NCBI RefSeq assembly: GCF_004795035.1
Contig: NZ_SSBK01000041.1
Span: 1-53,842 of the forward strand
Direction of reading: 5' to 3'
DNA: 53,842 nt
Source of the DNA: Streptomyces sp. A0958
Lineage (GTDB): Bacteria; Actinomycetota; Actinomycetes; Streptomycetales; Streptomycetaceae
Shown here: one piece after another, positions 1 to 10,188 of the stretch
How the letters are laid out: every line of letters starts with the position of its first letter
Position numbering within the stretch: the stretch's first letter is position 1
Notes under the pieces: generated by a model
Seen by the model: the letters and a program-made list of their open reading frames with translations, nothing else
Databases searched by the model: none
Told to the model about the DNA's origin: nothing
Translations under genes and position numbers: made by a program

Positions 1-3000
1 GGAAGACTTCGCCGGGACCGAAGTGTCCGTAGTTCTGTGCGGTGACGGTGGATACGAGGTTGCGGTGCGAGGACAGGATGCCCTTGGGCCGCCCGGTGGA
101 CCCCGAGGTGAACATCACGCACGCCACATCGCCACCCACCAGCGGCAGGTTCAGGTTCACGTCCGACTCGTCGGCCGGAGCCCCCGAGGAGCAGGAGACC
201 ACGGTCCAGGGCCCCTCCACACGCCGGCCGAGGGTGTCATCGGTGAGGAGCAGAACGATCCCCGCGTCGTCGGCGGCGGCCCGCAGACGCTCGTCGGGGA
301 AGTCCGGGTCGAGCAGCGTGTAGCCGGCACCGGCCTTGACCACCGCGATCACCGCAGCGGCGAACGAGGCGTTACGTTCCAGGAGGACGCCCGCCAGGTC
401 ACCCCGGCCCAAACCTCGTGAACGCAGGTGCCGAGCCCACTGGTTGGCGGTGGCGTTCAGCTCCGCGTACGTAACCCGCTGGTCGCCGTCGATCAGCGCG
501 ACCGCCTCCGGCGAGCGGGCGGCCTGCGCCTCGAACCGCTCCACGAGCGAGGCGTCGTCCACGTCGACCACGGCCCCGGCCCAGGGCCCGAGCAGCAGCT
601 CGCGCTCGTCCCGCGACAGCACCTCCAGCTCCGCGAGGTGTACCTCCGGGTCGGCCACCACCTGCCGCAGCACCTCACCGAGGACGGTCACCATGCGCTG
701 GACGGTGGAGGGGTCGAACAGGTCCTCCGCGAAGACGACCGCGCCGTGCAGGCTTCGGCTGTCGTCCGAGCGGAGCAGGAACTCCAGGTCGAACTTGGCC
801 GACCCGTTGGTCAGGCCCAGCACCTCGGCCGACCGGTCACCACCCAGGCTCAGCGCCGGTGTCTCTCCCGCCTCCAGGGTGAGGCAGATCTGGAAGAGGG
901 GGTGGCGGGAGAGGGTGCGGGTGGGGTTGAGGGTGTCGAGGACGAGGTCGAAGGGTGCGTCCTGGTGGGCGAAGGCGTCGAGGTCGGTGGTGCGGACGCG
1001 TTCGAGGAGTTCGCGGAAGGTCGGGTTGCCGTCGGTGTGGGTGCGCAGGACGAGGGTGTTGACGAAGAAGCCGACGAGGTCGCGCAGTGCTTCGTCGGTG
1101 CGGCCGGCGACGGGGGAGCCGATGGCCAGGTCCGTACCGGCCCCGAGGCGGGTGAGGGTGGCGGCGAGCGCGGCGTGCACGACCATGAACGGCGTGCACC
1201 CTTCGGCACGGGCCAGTTCCCCGACGCGCTCGAACAGCTCGTCTCCCAGGGCGACTTCGACCTCCCCTCCACGGTGCGAGGCCTCCGCGGGGCGTGGGCG
1301 GTCGAGGTTCAGGGCGTGTTCCTCGGGCAGGCCTTCCAGGGTCTTGTGCCAGAAGGCCAGCTCCTGCGCCAGGACGCTCTCCGCGTCGTCACCCGACCCC
1401 AACACCCGCTGCTGCCAGACGGCGTAGTCGGCGTACCTCACCGGCAGCGGCTCCAGCACCTGGCCCTCGGCGCCCGCAACCCGCGCCTCGTAGGCCCGGG
1501 ACAGGTCGTCGAAGAAGACGCCGGCGGACCGGCCGTCCGTCGCGATGTGGTGTACCAGCAGGTGGAGGACGAGGTGTCCGTCACCGAGCTCGAAGAGGGT
1601 GACCCGCAGGGGGTTCTCCGTCTTGAGGTCGAACCGGTGCCGGGCAGCCACGTCCAGGTCGCCGTCCAGCGTCTCCGGCGTGGACCCCCGGCGCTCGATG
1701 ACCACGCGGGCCTGCGCGGCCGGCCGGACATGTTGGCGCGGTTCGCCGTCGACCGTCGCGAACACGGTCCGCAGGGGAGTATGGCGCTCCGCCACGTCGT
1801 TGAGCGCGGACTCCAAGGCGTCCACGTCCAGCGGGCCTGTCAGGCGTACGGCCATCGGCACGTTGTACGCGGTGCTGCCGCCGTCGAGTTCGGCCAGCAG
1901 CCACAGGCGGCGCTGAGCGAACGACACGGGCGCGTCGTTGTCACCGGCCCATGCGCCGGCGGTGAGCGGCGGGAGCGCCGGCCGCCCCTTCAGCGAGGCG
2001 ATGTACTGGGCGAGGCGCGCCGGGGTCGGGTGCTGGAACACGTCCCGGATGGTCAGCCGGACGCCCAGCACCTCGGCGATGTGGTTGGTGAGGCGGGCCG
2101 CCAGCAGCGAGTGACCGCCATGGGCGAAGAAACTGTCCTCGACGCCCACCGGGCCCGAGGTGCCCAGCACCCGGCTGAAGAGTGCGACCGCGACCTCTTC
2201 GAGCTGGCTCTGCGGCGCACGCTCCGACACCACGGCCGCGACCGGCTCGGGCAGAGCCCGCTTGTCGATCTTCCCGTTGGGCATGAGGGGGAGCCGGTCG
2301 AGCGGGGTGAGGTAGGCGGGGACGAGATGTTCCGGGAGGCGGTCCACGAGGTGGCGACGGACATCCTGCATGGTCACCGTGTCGGTGCTCGTGACCACGT
2401 AGGCGGACAGCTGCTTGTGGTGGGTGGTGACGGTGGCCTGGGTGATGTGGGGGTGGGTGAGGAGGGCCGCCTCCACCTCGGCGGGCTCGATGCGGAAGCC
2501 CCGGATCTTGATCTGACTGTCGGCGCGGCCTTCGTAGTGGAGGTGGCCGTGCTGGTCGAAGTGGGCGAGGTCTCCGGTGCGGTAGAGGCGGGTTCCGGGG
2601 GGTCCGTAGGGGTTGGGGATGAAGTGGGTGGCGGTGAGGTCGGAGCGGTTGAGGTAGCCGTGGGCGAGGCCGTCGCCGGCTACGTACAGCTCACCGGTGG
2701 CACCGGGTGCGCAGAGTCGGAGCGTGGTGTCGAGGACGTAGAGAGGCTTGTTGGTCAGTGGTGAGCCGATGGGGATGACGGTGTGGGGTTGGTCGGTGGG
2801 TTCGATGGTGTGGGTGGTGGCGTAGATCATCGCCTCGGCGGGGCCGTATCCGTTGATCACCCTGATCCCGGGCCGGGAGTGCAGGAGCTTGTGTACGTGG
2901 GCGGGGGATGCCGCTTCACCGACCGTGTAGGCGGTTGTGACGGACGCGAACGTCTCGGGGTGTTCGTCGGTGAGGTAGTTGAAGAGGCTGGCCGACAGCA

Positions 3001-6000
3001 GCAGGGTGGTGACCTTGTGGCGGGGCGCGAGTTCCGCGATGAGCGCGGGCTCGGGCTTCTGTCCGGGCTGGAGTACGGCGGTCCCGCCGTGCAGCAACGG
3101 CCCCCAGAATTCGAGGCTGAAGGCGTCCCAGGAGACGGGCGAGGACTGGAGGAACACCTCGTCGGGGCTGGTCGGGAGGTAGGTCTGTCCGACCAGGGTG
3201 GATACGAGGTTGCGGTGTGAGGAGACGATGCCCTTGGGCCGTCCGGTGGAGCCGGAGGTGAACATCACGCAGGCGAGGTCGTCACCCTGGACCGGTATCC
3301 CGAGGTTGGCCGAGTCGTAGTCCGAGACCTCGTCCGGCCCTTCCGCGCACGTCGTCCACGGGCCCTCAAGGCGGCCGGCGAGTTCTGTGTGGGTGACGAG
3401 GTGGCTGATTCCGGCCTCGGTGGCCGCAGAGCGGAGCCGTTCGTCGGGGAAGTCCGGGTCCAGGAGTACGTGTCCGGCGCCGGTCTTGAGGACGGCGATC
3501 AGTGCCGTGGCAAATGTGACATTGCGCTCCAGCAGAATCCCCGCGAGGTCGCCCCGCCCGAGCCCGCGTGAACGCAGGTGCTGGGCCCAGCGGTTGGCGG
3601 TGGCGTTCAGCTCCGCGTACGTAACCCGTCGCTCGCCGTCGATCAGCGCGACCGCCTCCGGGGACCGGGCAACCTGCGCCTCGAACCGCTCCACCAACGA
3701 GACGTCGTCCCGGTCGGCCACGGTCCCCGCCCACGCCCCGAGCAGCAGCTCCCGTTCGTCCGCCGACAGCACCTCCAGCTCCGCGAGGTGTACCTCCGGG
3801 TCGGCCACCGCCTGCCGCAGCACCTCACCGAGGACGGTCACCATGCGCTGGACGGTGGAGGGGTCGAACAGGTCCTCCGCGAAGACGACCATGCCGTGCA
3901 AGCCCTGGCCGTCGTCCGAGCGGAGCAGGAACTCCAGGTCGAACTTGGCCGACCCGTTGGCGAAGGTCTGGACGCGACCCGGCCGCACCCCCGGCAGACC
4001 GAGCACGGGGGTGCCGGTCTCCAGGGTGAGACAGATCTGGAAGAGGGGGTGGCGGGACAGCGTGCGGGGAGGGTTGGCGGCGTCGAGGACGAGGTCGAAG
4101 GGTGCGTCCTGGTGGGCGAAGGCGTCGAGGTCGGTGGTGCGGACGCGTTCGAGGAGTTCGCGGAAGGTCGGGTCGCCCTCCGTATTTGTGCGCAGGACCA
4201 GGGTGTTGACGAAGAAGCCGACGAGGTCGCGCAGTGCTTCGTCGGTGCGGCCGACGACGGGGGAGCCGATGGCCAGATCCGTACCGGCCCCGAGGCGGGT
4301 GAGGGCGGCGGCGAGCGCGGCGTGCACGACCATGAACGGCGTGCACCCTTCGGCGCGAGCCAGCTCGCCGACACGCTCGAACAGGTCGCCGCGCAGGGCG
4401 ACTTCGACGGCTCCGCCACGATGTGAGGCACGTGCCGGCCGGGGGCGGTCCGGATTGAGCCCGTGCTCCTCCGGCAGCCCATCCAGGTTCTTGCGCCAGA
4501 AGGCCAGCTCCTGCGACAGCACACTGTCCGCGTCGTCGGCCGAGCCCAACACCCGCTGCTGCCAAGCCGCGTAGTCCGCGTACCGCACCGGCAGCGGCTC
4601 CAACACCTGGCCTTCGGCACCCGCAACCCGTGCCTCGTAGGCGTGGGCGAGGTCCGCGAAGTACACGTTGCCGGACTCACCGTCCGTGGCGATGTGATGC
4701 AGCACGATCACGAGGTGATGCGTCGCCTCGTCCACGCGGAACAGCTGGACGGTGAGAGGGAGTTCGGTCCGGAGGTCGAAGACGTGGCGACCGGCCTCGG
4801 CCATCGCCCGGCCCAGCGCGTCCGGGGCCACCTCACAGCGCTCGACCACCACCCGGGCCTGCGAGGCGGGGAGGACGCGCTGTCGCGGTTCGCCGTCGAC
4901 CGTCTCGAACAGGGTCCGCAGGGGCGCGTGCCGCTCGACCACGTCGTTGAGCGCCGCCTCAAGGGCGTCGACGTTCAGCTCGCCCTCCAGACGTACCGCC
5001 ATCGGCACGTTGTAGGCGGTGCTGCCGCCCTCCAGGTCCGCCAGCAGCCACAACCGCCGCTGGGCGAACGACACCGGGGCCGGCCCTTCGTCGGGCCCCT
5101 CACCGGCGGTCAGCGGAGGCAGCGCGGGCAGGCCCTTCTCCGTGCTGACCTTCGCCGCGAGCTGCACCACGGTCGGGTTCTGGAAGACGTCCCGGATCGT
5201 CAGCCGGACGCCCAGGGCCTGCGCGATCCGGTTGGTGAGACGGGCGGCGAGGATGGAGTGCCCGCCGTGGTGGAAGAAGTCGTCGTCGATCGACAGGTCC
5301 GTGGGCGAGCTGAGCGTGCTGGTGAAGAGGCTGGTCAGGGTCTCTTCCAACAGGGTGCGCGGGGCGCGTCCGCCCGACGAGACCGCGACCGGCTCGGGCA
5401 GAGCCCGCTTGTCGATCTTCCCGTTGGGCATGAGGGGGAGCCGGTCGAGCGGGGTGAGGTAGGCGGGGACCAGGTGTTCGGGCAGCCGGGCGGCGAGGTG
5501 GCGACGGACGTCCTCCATGGCCACGGCACTGCCGACCACATACGCGGAGAGCTGGTCACGGTGGGTGGTGACGACGGCCTGAGTTATCTGCGGGTGGGTG
5601 AGGAGCGCGGTCTCGACCTCACTGGGCTCGATCCGGAAACCACGGATCTTCACCTGGTCGTCCGCGCGGCCTTCGTAGTGGAGGTGGCCGTGCTGGTCGA
5701 AGTGGGCGAGGTCTCCGGTGCGGTAGAGGCGGGTTCCGGGGGGTCCGTAGGGGTTGGGGATGAAGTGGGTGGCGGTGAGGTCGGAGCGGTTGAGGTAGCC
5801 GTGGGCGAGGCCGTCGCCGGCTACGTACAGCTCACCGGTGGCACCGGGTGCGCAGAGTCGGAGCGTGGGGTCGAGGACGTAGAGGGGCTTGTTGGTCAGT
5901 GGTGAGCCGATGGGGATGGCGGTGTGGGGTTGGTCGGTGGGTTCGATGGTGTGGGTGGTGGCGTAGATCATGGCCTCGGCGGGGCCGTATCCGTTGATCA

Positions 6001-8281
6001 CCCTGGTTCCGGGCCGGGTGTTCAGGAGCTTGTGTACGTGGGCGGGGGATGCCGCTTCACCGACCGTGTAGGCGGTCGTGACGGACGCGAACGTCTCGGG
6101 GTGTTCGTCGGTGAGGTAGTTGAAGAGGCTGGCCGACAGCAACAGAGTCGTCACTCGGTGCCGACGCGCGAGCTCTGCGATCAGCGCCGGCTCCGGCTTC
6201 TGTCCGGGCTGGAGCACGACCCGGCCGCCGTGCAGCAACGGCCCCCAGAATTCGAGGCTGAAGGCGTCCCAGGAGACGGGCGAGGACTGGAGGAACACCT
6301 CGTCGGGGCTGGTCGGGAGGTAGGTCTGTCCGACCAGGGTGGATACGAGGTTGCGGTGTGAGGAGACGATGCCCTTGGGCCGTCCGGTGGAGCCGGAGGT
6401 GAACATCACGCAGGCGAGGTCGTCACCCTGGATCGGCACATTGAGGTTGGCCGAGCTGTACGCCGAGACCTCGTCCGGCCCTTCCGCGCACGTCGTCCAC
6501 GGGCCCTCAAGGCGGCCGGCGAGTTCTGTGTGGGTGACGAGGTGGCTGATTCCGGCCTCGGTGGCCGCAGACCGGAGCCGTTCGTCGGGGAAGTCCGGGT
6601 CCAGGAGTACGTGTCCGGCGCCGGTCTTGAGGACGGCGATCAGTGCCGTGGCAAATGTGACATTGCGCTCCAGCAGAATTCCCGCGAGGTCGCCCCGCCC
6701 GAGCCCGCGTGAACGCAGGTGCTGGGCCCACTGGTTGGCGGTGGCGTTCAGCTCCGCGTACGTAACCCGTCGCTCGCCGTCGATCAGCGCGACCGCCTCC
6801 GGGGACCGGGCAACCTGCGCCTCGAACCGCTCCACCAGCGAGACGTCGTCCCGGTCGACCACGGTCCCCGCCCACGCCCCGAGCAGCAGCTCCCGTTCGT
6901 CCGCCGACAGCACCTCCAGCTCCGCGACCCTGCGATCGGCCGGCTCTCCCCGCTCCCCGGCCGGGGCGAGGGCAGCCCTGAGGAAGGCGGTGAAGCGGTC
7001 GTGGTGGGCGGCGACGGCGTCGACGTCGACCCCCTCGACGGGGGTGTCGAAGTCGATCCGCAGGCCGTCCGCCGCGCCCAGGTCGTACACCGCGACGCTG
7101 AGGTCGTCCACCGGGCCGTTGCTCACGTTGTGGTTGATCGTGGGGTGGCCGCACACCGTCATGTCGGCGTTGAAGCCCATGATGTTGAGCACCGGCCCGG
7201 TCAGCCTGCGGGCGCCGGTGAGGGTGCCGGCGTCCCGCCGCAGGTCCTCGTAACGCGTCAGCTGATGGCGCAGACCGTGCTTGACCTCGGCGGATACCGC
7301 CCGTACCAGGGTATGGAGGGTTTCCCCGGCGCCCACCCGCAGCCGCAGCGGTACGACGTTCGACGTCATGCCGGGTGTGCTGCGGGCGGCCTTCGTGGTC
7401 CGGCCCGTCACCGGCAGTGCGAGCATCAGCTCGTCCTGTGCCGTGACGCGGTGCAGGTACACCGTGAACAGGGCGACCACCAGCACCGGCCAGGAGACCC
7501 GCTCGGAACGCGCGACGGCACGCAGCCGGTCCGCGTCCGCCGCCGGCACCAGGACCGTGCGCCGGGAGAACGGCAGGGCGCCCCGGGACGGGGCCGCCCG
7601 GCCGGCTCCCCGGACCAGGCTGTGCGGAGTCTCCGGCGCCCCGGCCAAGTGCTCGCGCCAGGCGGCCCGTTCGGCGGCGGCATCCTCGGAGCCCCGCCAG
7701 GCCGCGTCCTCGGCCTGGAGGTCGGTCAGCCGGCCGAACGGCGTATCGCCCCACGGCTCGCCGGCGACCGCCTTCTCGTACAGCTCGACCAGCCGCTTCA
7801 GCAGCATCGACACGCTCACGCCGTCGACCAGCAGGTGGTGGAAACCGTAGAAGTAGAAGTACCGGTCATCGGCCAGCTTGATCAGCGCGCAGCGGACCGG
7901 GGTTTCGCAGGTCAGGTCGAAGGCGGTGCCGACCGCCGCGTCCACCAGATCCCACGCCGCGCGCTCCGGGTCGTCCTCGGCGCTCACATCGGTGAACGGG
8001 AGGGTACGGGCGCCCGGTTCGGCGTCGATCAGCTGCCACACGGTCTCGCCGTCGTCCTCGAAGCAGCGGGTGCGCATGACGTCCGCCTCCGCGACGAGGC
8101 GGTGCCAGGCGGCCGCCATCAGCGCCGGGTCGACCGGGCCGAGGATGTCCCGGCACTCGGCGACGTTGTACTTCAGGCCGGTGGGGTCCAGGGTGTGGGC
8201 CGTCCAGATGTCGCGCTGAGCCTCCGAGAGCGGCAACCGGAAGGCGGCCGGAGCGGGTGCGACGGTCGCGTCGGACGGCAT
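1..8281 (-). CDS. Non-ribosomal peptide synthetase (C-A-T-C-A-T-C-A..., 3' end outside window)
   Basis: The frame is open from an ATG at 8281 (AGGAG just upstream) to the left edge, about 2,760 codons. Domain order is C1 (HHLLVDG near residue 150), A1 (TSGSTGRPKGI near 627), T1 (GGHSILA near 1007), C2 (HHIATDG near 1194), A2 (near 1674), T2 (GGHSLLA near 2055), C3 (HHIATDG near 2244) and the start of A3. It activates amino acids as adenylates, loads them on T domains and condenses them. C1 opens the protein and is unlike C2/C3; it resembles EntF-type C domains, so it probably accepts an acyl or aryl starter or an upstream carrier. A1 and A2 share the same readable pocket (about D-A-L-L-Y-V-G-I-Y by alignment to GrsA), so both should load the same residue. 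No epimerase or thioesterase is visible. Product unknown. Confidence 0.95.
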   Translation of the reverse strand, partial: MPSDATVAPAPAAFRLPLSEAQRDIWTAHTLDPTGLKYNVAECRDILGPVDPALMAAAWHRLVAEADVMRTRCFEDDGETVWQLIDAEPGARTLPFTDVSAEDDPERAAWDLVDAAVGTAFDLTCETPVRCALIKLADDRYFYFYGFHHLLVDGVSVSMLLKRLVELYEKAVAGEPWGDTPFGRLTDLQAEDAAWRGSEDAAAERAAWREHLAGAPETPHSLVRGAGRAAPSRGALPFSRRTVLVPAADADRLRAVARSERVSWPVLVVALFTVYLHRVTAQDELMLALPVTGRTTKAARSTPGMTSNVVPLRLRVGAGETLHTLVRAVSAEVKHGLRHQLTRYEDLRRDAGTLTGARRLTGPVLNIMGFNADMTVCGHPTINHNVSNGPVDDLSVAVYDLGAADGLRIDFDTPVEGVDVDAVAAHHDRFTAFLRAALAPAGERGEPADRRVAELEVLSADERELLLGAWAGTVVDRDDVSLVERFEAQVARSPEAVALIDGERRVTYAELNATANQWAQHLRSRGLGRGDLAGILLERNVTFATALIAVLKTGAGHVLLDPDFPDERLRSAATEAGISHLVTHTELAGRLEGPWTTCAEGPDEVSAYSSANLNVPIQGDDLACVMFTSGSTGRPKGIVSSHRNLVSTLVGQTYLPTSPDEVFLQSSPVSWDAFSLEFWGPLLHGGRVVLQPGQKPEPALIAELARRHRVTTLLLSASLFNYLTDEHPETFASVTTAYTVGEAASPAHVHKLLNTRPGTRVINGYGPAEAMIYATTHTIEPTDQPHTAIPIGSPLTNKPLYVLDPTLRLCAPGATGELYVAGDGLAHGYLNRSDLTATHFIPNPYGPPGTRLYRTGDLAHFDQHGHLHYEGRADDQVKIRGFRIEPSEVETALLTHPQITQAVVTTHRDQLSAYVVGSAVAMEDVRRHLAARLPEHLVPAYLTPLDRLPLMPNGKIDKRALPEPVAVSSGGRAPRTLLEETLTSLFTSTLSSPTDLSIDDDFFHHGGHSILAARLTNRIAQALGVRLTIRDVFQNPTVVQLAAKVSTEKGLPALPPLTAGEGPDEGPAPVSFAQRRLWLLADLEGGSTAYNVPMAVRLEGELNVDALEAALNDVVERHAPLRTLFETVDGEPRQRVLPASQARVVVERCEVAPDALGRAMAEAGRHVFDLRTELPLTVQLFRVDEATHHLVIVLHHIATDGESGNVYFADLAHAYEARVAGAEGQVLEPLPVRYADYAAWQQRVLGSADDADSVLSQELAFWRKNLDGLPEEHGLNPDRPRPARASHRGGAVEVALRGDLFERVGELARAEGCTPFMVVHAALAAALTRLGAGTDLAIGSPVVGRTDEALRDLVGFFVNTLVLRTNTEGDPTFRELLERVRTTDLDAFAHQDAPFDLVLDAANPPRTLSRHPLFQICLTLETGTPVLGLPGVRPGRVQTFANGSAKFDLEFLLRSDDGQGLHGMVVFAEDLFDPSTVQRMVTVLGEVLRQAVADPEVHLAELEVLSADERELLLGAWAGTVADRDDVSLVERFEAQVARSPEAVALIDGERRVTYAELNATANRWAQHLRSRGLGRGDLAGILLERNVTFATALIAVLKTGAGHVLLDPDFPDERLRSAATEAGISHLVTHTELAGRLEGPWTTCAEGPDEVSDYDSANLGIPVQGDDLACVMFTSGSTGRPKGIVSSHRNLVSTLVGQTYLPTSPDEVFLQSSPVSWDAFSLEFWGPLLHGGTAVLQPGQKPEPALIAELAPRHKVTTLLLSASLFNYLTDEHPETFASVTTAYTVGEAASPAHVHKLLHSRPGIRVINGYGPAEAMIYATTHTIEPTDQPHTVIPIGSPLTNKPLYVLDTTLRLCAPGATGELYVAGDGLAHGYLNRSDLTATHFIPNPYGPPGTRLYRTGDLAHFDQHGHLHYEGRADSQIKIRGFRIEPAEVEAALLTHPHITQATVTTHHKQLSAYVVTSTDTVTMQDVRRHLVDRLPEHLVPAYLTPLDRLPLMPNGKIDKRALPEPVAAVVSERAPQSQLEEVAVALFSRVLGTSGPVGVEDSFFAHGGHSLLAARLTNHIAEVLGVRLTIRDVFQHPTPARLAQYIASLKGRPALPPLTAGAWAGDNDAPVSFAQRRLWLLAELDGGSTAYNVPMAVRLTGPLDVDALESALNDVAERHTPLRTVFATVDGEPRQHVRPAAQARVVIERRGSTPETLDGDLDVAARHRFDLKTENPLRVTLFELGDGHLVLHLLVHHIATDGRSAGVFFDDLSRAYEARVAGAEGQVLEPLPVRYADYAVWQQRVLGSGDDAESVLAQELAFWHKTLEGLPEEHALNLDRPRPAEASHRGGEVEVALGDELFERVGELARAEGCTPFMVVHAALAATLTRLGAGTDLAIGSPVAGRTDEALRDLVGFFVNTLVLRTHTDGNPTFRELLERVRTTDLDAFAHQDAPFDLVLDTLNPTRTLSRHPLFQICLTLEAGETPALSLGGDRSAEVLGLTNGSAKFDLEFLLRSDDSRSLHGAVVFAEDLFDPSTVQRMVTVLGEVLRQVVADPEVHLAELEVLSRDERELLLGPWAGAVVDVDDASLVERFEAQAARSPEAVALIDGDQRVTYAELNATANQWARHLRSRGLGRGDLAGVLLERNASFAAAVIAVVKAGAGYTLLDPDFPDERLRAAADDAGIVLLLTDDTLGRRVEGPWTVVSCSSGAPADESDVNLNLPLVGGDVACVMFTSGSTGRPKGILSSHRNLVSTVTAQNYGHFGPGEVF
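2420..6930 (-). repeat. Tandem module duplication inside the NRPS (period about 3.14 kb)
   Basis: Long stretches of the A2 region (about 2560-3860) recur almost unchanged in A1 (about 5700-6920). Matching landmarks are exactly 3,141 bases apart, for example 2680 and 5821, and 3191 and 6332. A further copy of the A-domain start occurs at about 430-730, offset 3,150 from 3580-3880. The intervening C domains and parts of the A-domain C-termini are more divergent. This pattern fits a recent module duplication or gene conversion that kept the same substrate pocket. Confidence 0.85.
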
Positions 8282-8364
8282 GGGGTCTCCTGTGTGGGTC
8301 GCGGCGGGGATGGGCGGGTCCTGAGGGCGCGGAGCCGAGGGGTGCGGGCGGTACGGGGCCGGCG

Positions 8365-8405
8365 GACCGGGCGGGAGGGGCCGGACCGGCCGGCCTCGCC
8401 CGGTC
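8365..8405. terminator. GC-rich hairpin between regulator and NRPS
   Basis: GACCGGGCG (8365-8373) and CGCCCGGTC (8397-8405) form a perfect 9-bp inverted repeat that extends inward with small bulges. It lies in the 222-base gap between the regulator stop (8504) and the NRPS start (8281). No T-run follows, so it could be a weak terminator, an attenuator or an RNA processing site. Confidence 0.4.
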
Positions 8406-8503
8406 GTCGGTGCGGGCCGGCAGTGCCATACAACCGCCGGAGCCGCGTGCCGAGCGGCAGTTGTTCCGGCGGTAGGGCCAGCAGTTCGGCGCGGCTGCGG
8501 CAG

Positions 8504-9838
8504 TCAGACGGCAGCCGCGGCGCCCGCCGACGCGCGCACCACGCACAGGACGCGGAAACCCGAGCGGCCGCTGTCCGCACTGGACCGGACCACCCCGCTG
8601 ACCAGCAGCTCCCGGATCAGCCGGCCGCACTCCGGCAGCGTGCGCCCGGTCAGCCGGACGACGTCCTGGAGCAGGAACTCCCCGTCGCCCGCACGGCACA
8701 GGTCGCCGACGAGCGTCCGGTACGCGGGAGGCAGCGCCGCGAGGGTGCGGCCGACCCGCTCCTGGAGGCGGGAGCCGTCCGGGCCCCCGGCGAGGTGGTC
8801 GAGCAGCGGGGCCGGGTCGGAGTCGACGATGTCGCGCAGGGTGGACAGATCGCAGACGGTGAGCCAGGAGGCGGCGGCGGCGAGCGCGGCCGGGTGGCCG
8901 TCGAGGCGGTGGCAGATCCAGGCGACATCGGCGAGCGCCTGCTCGTCGGGCACGATGTCGGGGCGGACCCGGCGCAGCTGGCTGAGGAAGAACCGGACGG
9001 CGGCGGCGTCCGTGTGCCCGGCGGCCGGTGCGGGCGCCTCCAACGGGGAGAGCAGGAAGAGGCGTTCCCCGGGTACGTTCCACGGCCGTTCCCCGGTGAT
9101 CAGCAGGCGCAGGCCCGGGAACGCGCGCAGCAGACCGCTCAGCCGGCCGAAGTCGAGCCCGCACGTGTCGACGCCGTCGAGGACGAGTACGGTGCCGGGT
9201 CCGCCGATGATTCCCAGGACCTCCGCCAGTTCGGGCAGCAGCTCCCCGGCGTGACCCTCGCCGCGCAGGAAACGCGCGCACCCCTCGGCCAGCCGGGGCA
9301 GCGGGTCGTCGTCGGCGCGCAGGCAGTCGGCGGTGGCCCCGTCGCCGGAGTGCCACAGCACGGGCAGCCCGGCGTCGTGCAGGCGGGCGGCAGCCTCCAG
9401 GGCGAGCCGGGTTTTGCCGACGCCGCTCAGCCCGACGACGGTGATCAGCCGCTCGGCGCCCGACCCCAGCTCCTCCACGACCACACCGGTCTCCGCCTCC
9501 CGGCCCACCAGCGGATACAGCGGCACGGGCGGCGCGGCCCGCTCCACGGACAGGCGCCGGACGTCACCGCCCGCCCGCGGCCCTCGTCCGGCCGCCTCCT
9601 CCAGCGCGGTACGCGACCGGGGGCCGAGTCTCAGCGCGTCGGCGATCAGACGCACCGTGTCCGTTCTCGGCCGCTGGGCCTTCCCCTTCTCCAGGTCCCG
9701 GATGGCGCGCACGCTGATGGTCGAGAGGTCCGCCAGCTCCCGCTGGGTCAGACCGATACGGAGCCGGTGGCCGCGTATCAGGGAACCGAGCGGGGCGGGG
9801 GTCGCCGGGGTGCCCTGCGGGGGGAGGCTGAGCGTCAT
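8504..9838 (-). CDS. XRE-family HTH / P-loop ATPase transcriptional regulator
   Basis: About 444 residues. The N-terminus has an XRE-type helix-turn-helix (LTQRELADLS...SVRAIRDLEKGK), followed by an NB-ARC-like ATPase with Walker A GLSGVGKTRLA and Walker B TVLVLDGVD. The C-terminal third is helical, with no obvious TPR array. An in-frame ATG exists at 9946, but the ATG at 9838 has AGGAG seven bases upstream and starts just before the HTH, so I prefer it. It lies directly upstream of, and on the same strand as, the NRPS, so it is a likely pathway-specific activator. Its architecture matches the regulator at 40425-41792. Confidence 0.85.
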   Translation of the reverse strand: MTLSLPPQGTPATPAPLGSLIRGHRLRIGLTQRELADLSTISVRAIRDLEKGKAQRPRTDTVRLIADALRLGPRSRTALEEAAGRGPRAGGDVRRLSVERAAPPVPLYPLVGREAETGVVVEELGSGAERLITVVGLSGVGKTRLALEAAARLHDAGLPVLWHSGDGATADCLRADDDPLPRLAEGCARFLRGEGHAGELLPELAEVLGIIGGPGTVLVLDGVDTCGLDFGRLSGLLRAFPGLRLLITGERPWNVPGERLFLLSPLEAPAPAAGHTDAAAVRFFLSQLRRVRPDIVPDEQALADVAWICHRLDGHPAALAAAASWLTVCDLSTLRDIVDSDPAPLLDHLAGGPDGSRLQERVGRTLAALPPAYRTLVGDLCRAGDGEFLLQDVVRLTGRTLPECGRLIRELLVSGVVRSSADSGRSGFRVLCVVRASAGAAAAV

Positions 9839-10188
9839 GGAAGGACTCCTGCTCGTCGGGGAGGGGCGACCCCGGAAGCGGCTGCGGGCCGGGGCGCTGG
9901 GGAGGGACGGCTGTCGTGCCTTGCTTCTGCCGCGCATCCTCCCCACGCGGCCTATCCGGGGGGCATCGCCGGACCAACGCCGCCCGGGGCGCCCCGGCCC
10001 GCCCCGGGATAGCGGCGGGGCGCGGACGAGAGGCGGCGGACGCCCTGGCCGGGCCGGGCGCGCGCCACAGGCGATAGGGGCGCGGGCCCGTGATAGCGGG
10101 GGGATAAGGCCGGGACCGGTGCGGTGAATCCGGCCCTTCCTAACGTGGTGTCCACAAGGAGACGGAACACCGACGAAAGGACAGTCCG
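9839..10188. promoter_or_regulatory. 350-base intergenic region with repeated ATAGCGG motifs
   Basis: This is the divergent gap between the XRE/ATPase regulator and the secreted peptide gene. It holds no credible ORF. The motif ATAGCGG occurs at 10009 and 10093, the variant ATAGGGG at 10074, and ATAAGGC at 10104. A possible -10 (TAACGT) lies near 10140, and an AAAGGA ribosome site lies before the ATG at 10189. Confidence 0.5.
10093..10110 (+). promoter_or_regulatory. Candidate SARP operator (heptamers ATAGCGG / ATAAGGC, 11-bp period)
   Basis: Two related heptamers start at 10093 and 10104, exactly 11 bases apart. SARP proteins are known to bind direct heptamer repeats spaced by one helical turn. 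The same arrangement, ATAGCGG-N3-GATAAG, occurs at 13809-13826 beside the SARP gene itself. It lies about 80 bases upstream of the small secreted peptide gene. Confidence 0.5.

Noticed and set aside
428..2764. Long plus-strand open frame of 778 codons
   Set aside because: It is the complement of the NRPS; composition (Val/Gly/Glu/His-rich) is typical of a GC-skewed shadow, and the minus strand has clear C-A-T motifs.
6719..10012. Plus-strand open frame of 1,097 codons
   Set aside because: It spans two clear minus-strand genes (NRPS start and XRE/ATPase regulator) and has no recognisable domains.
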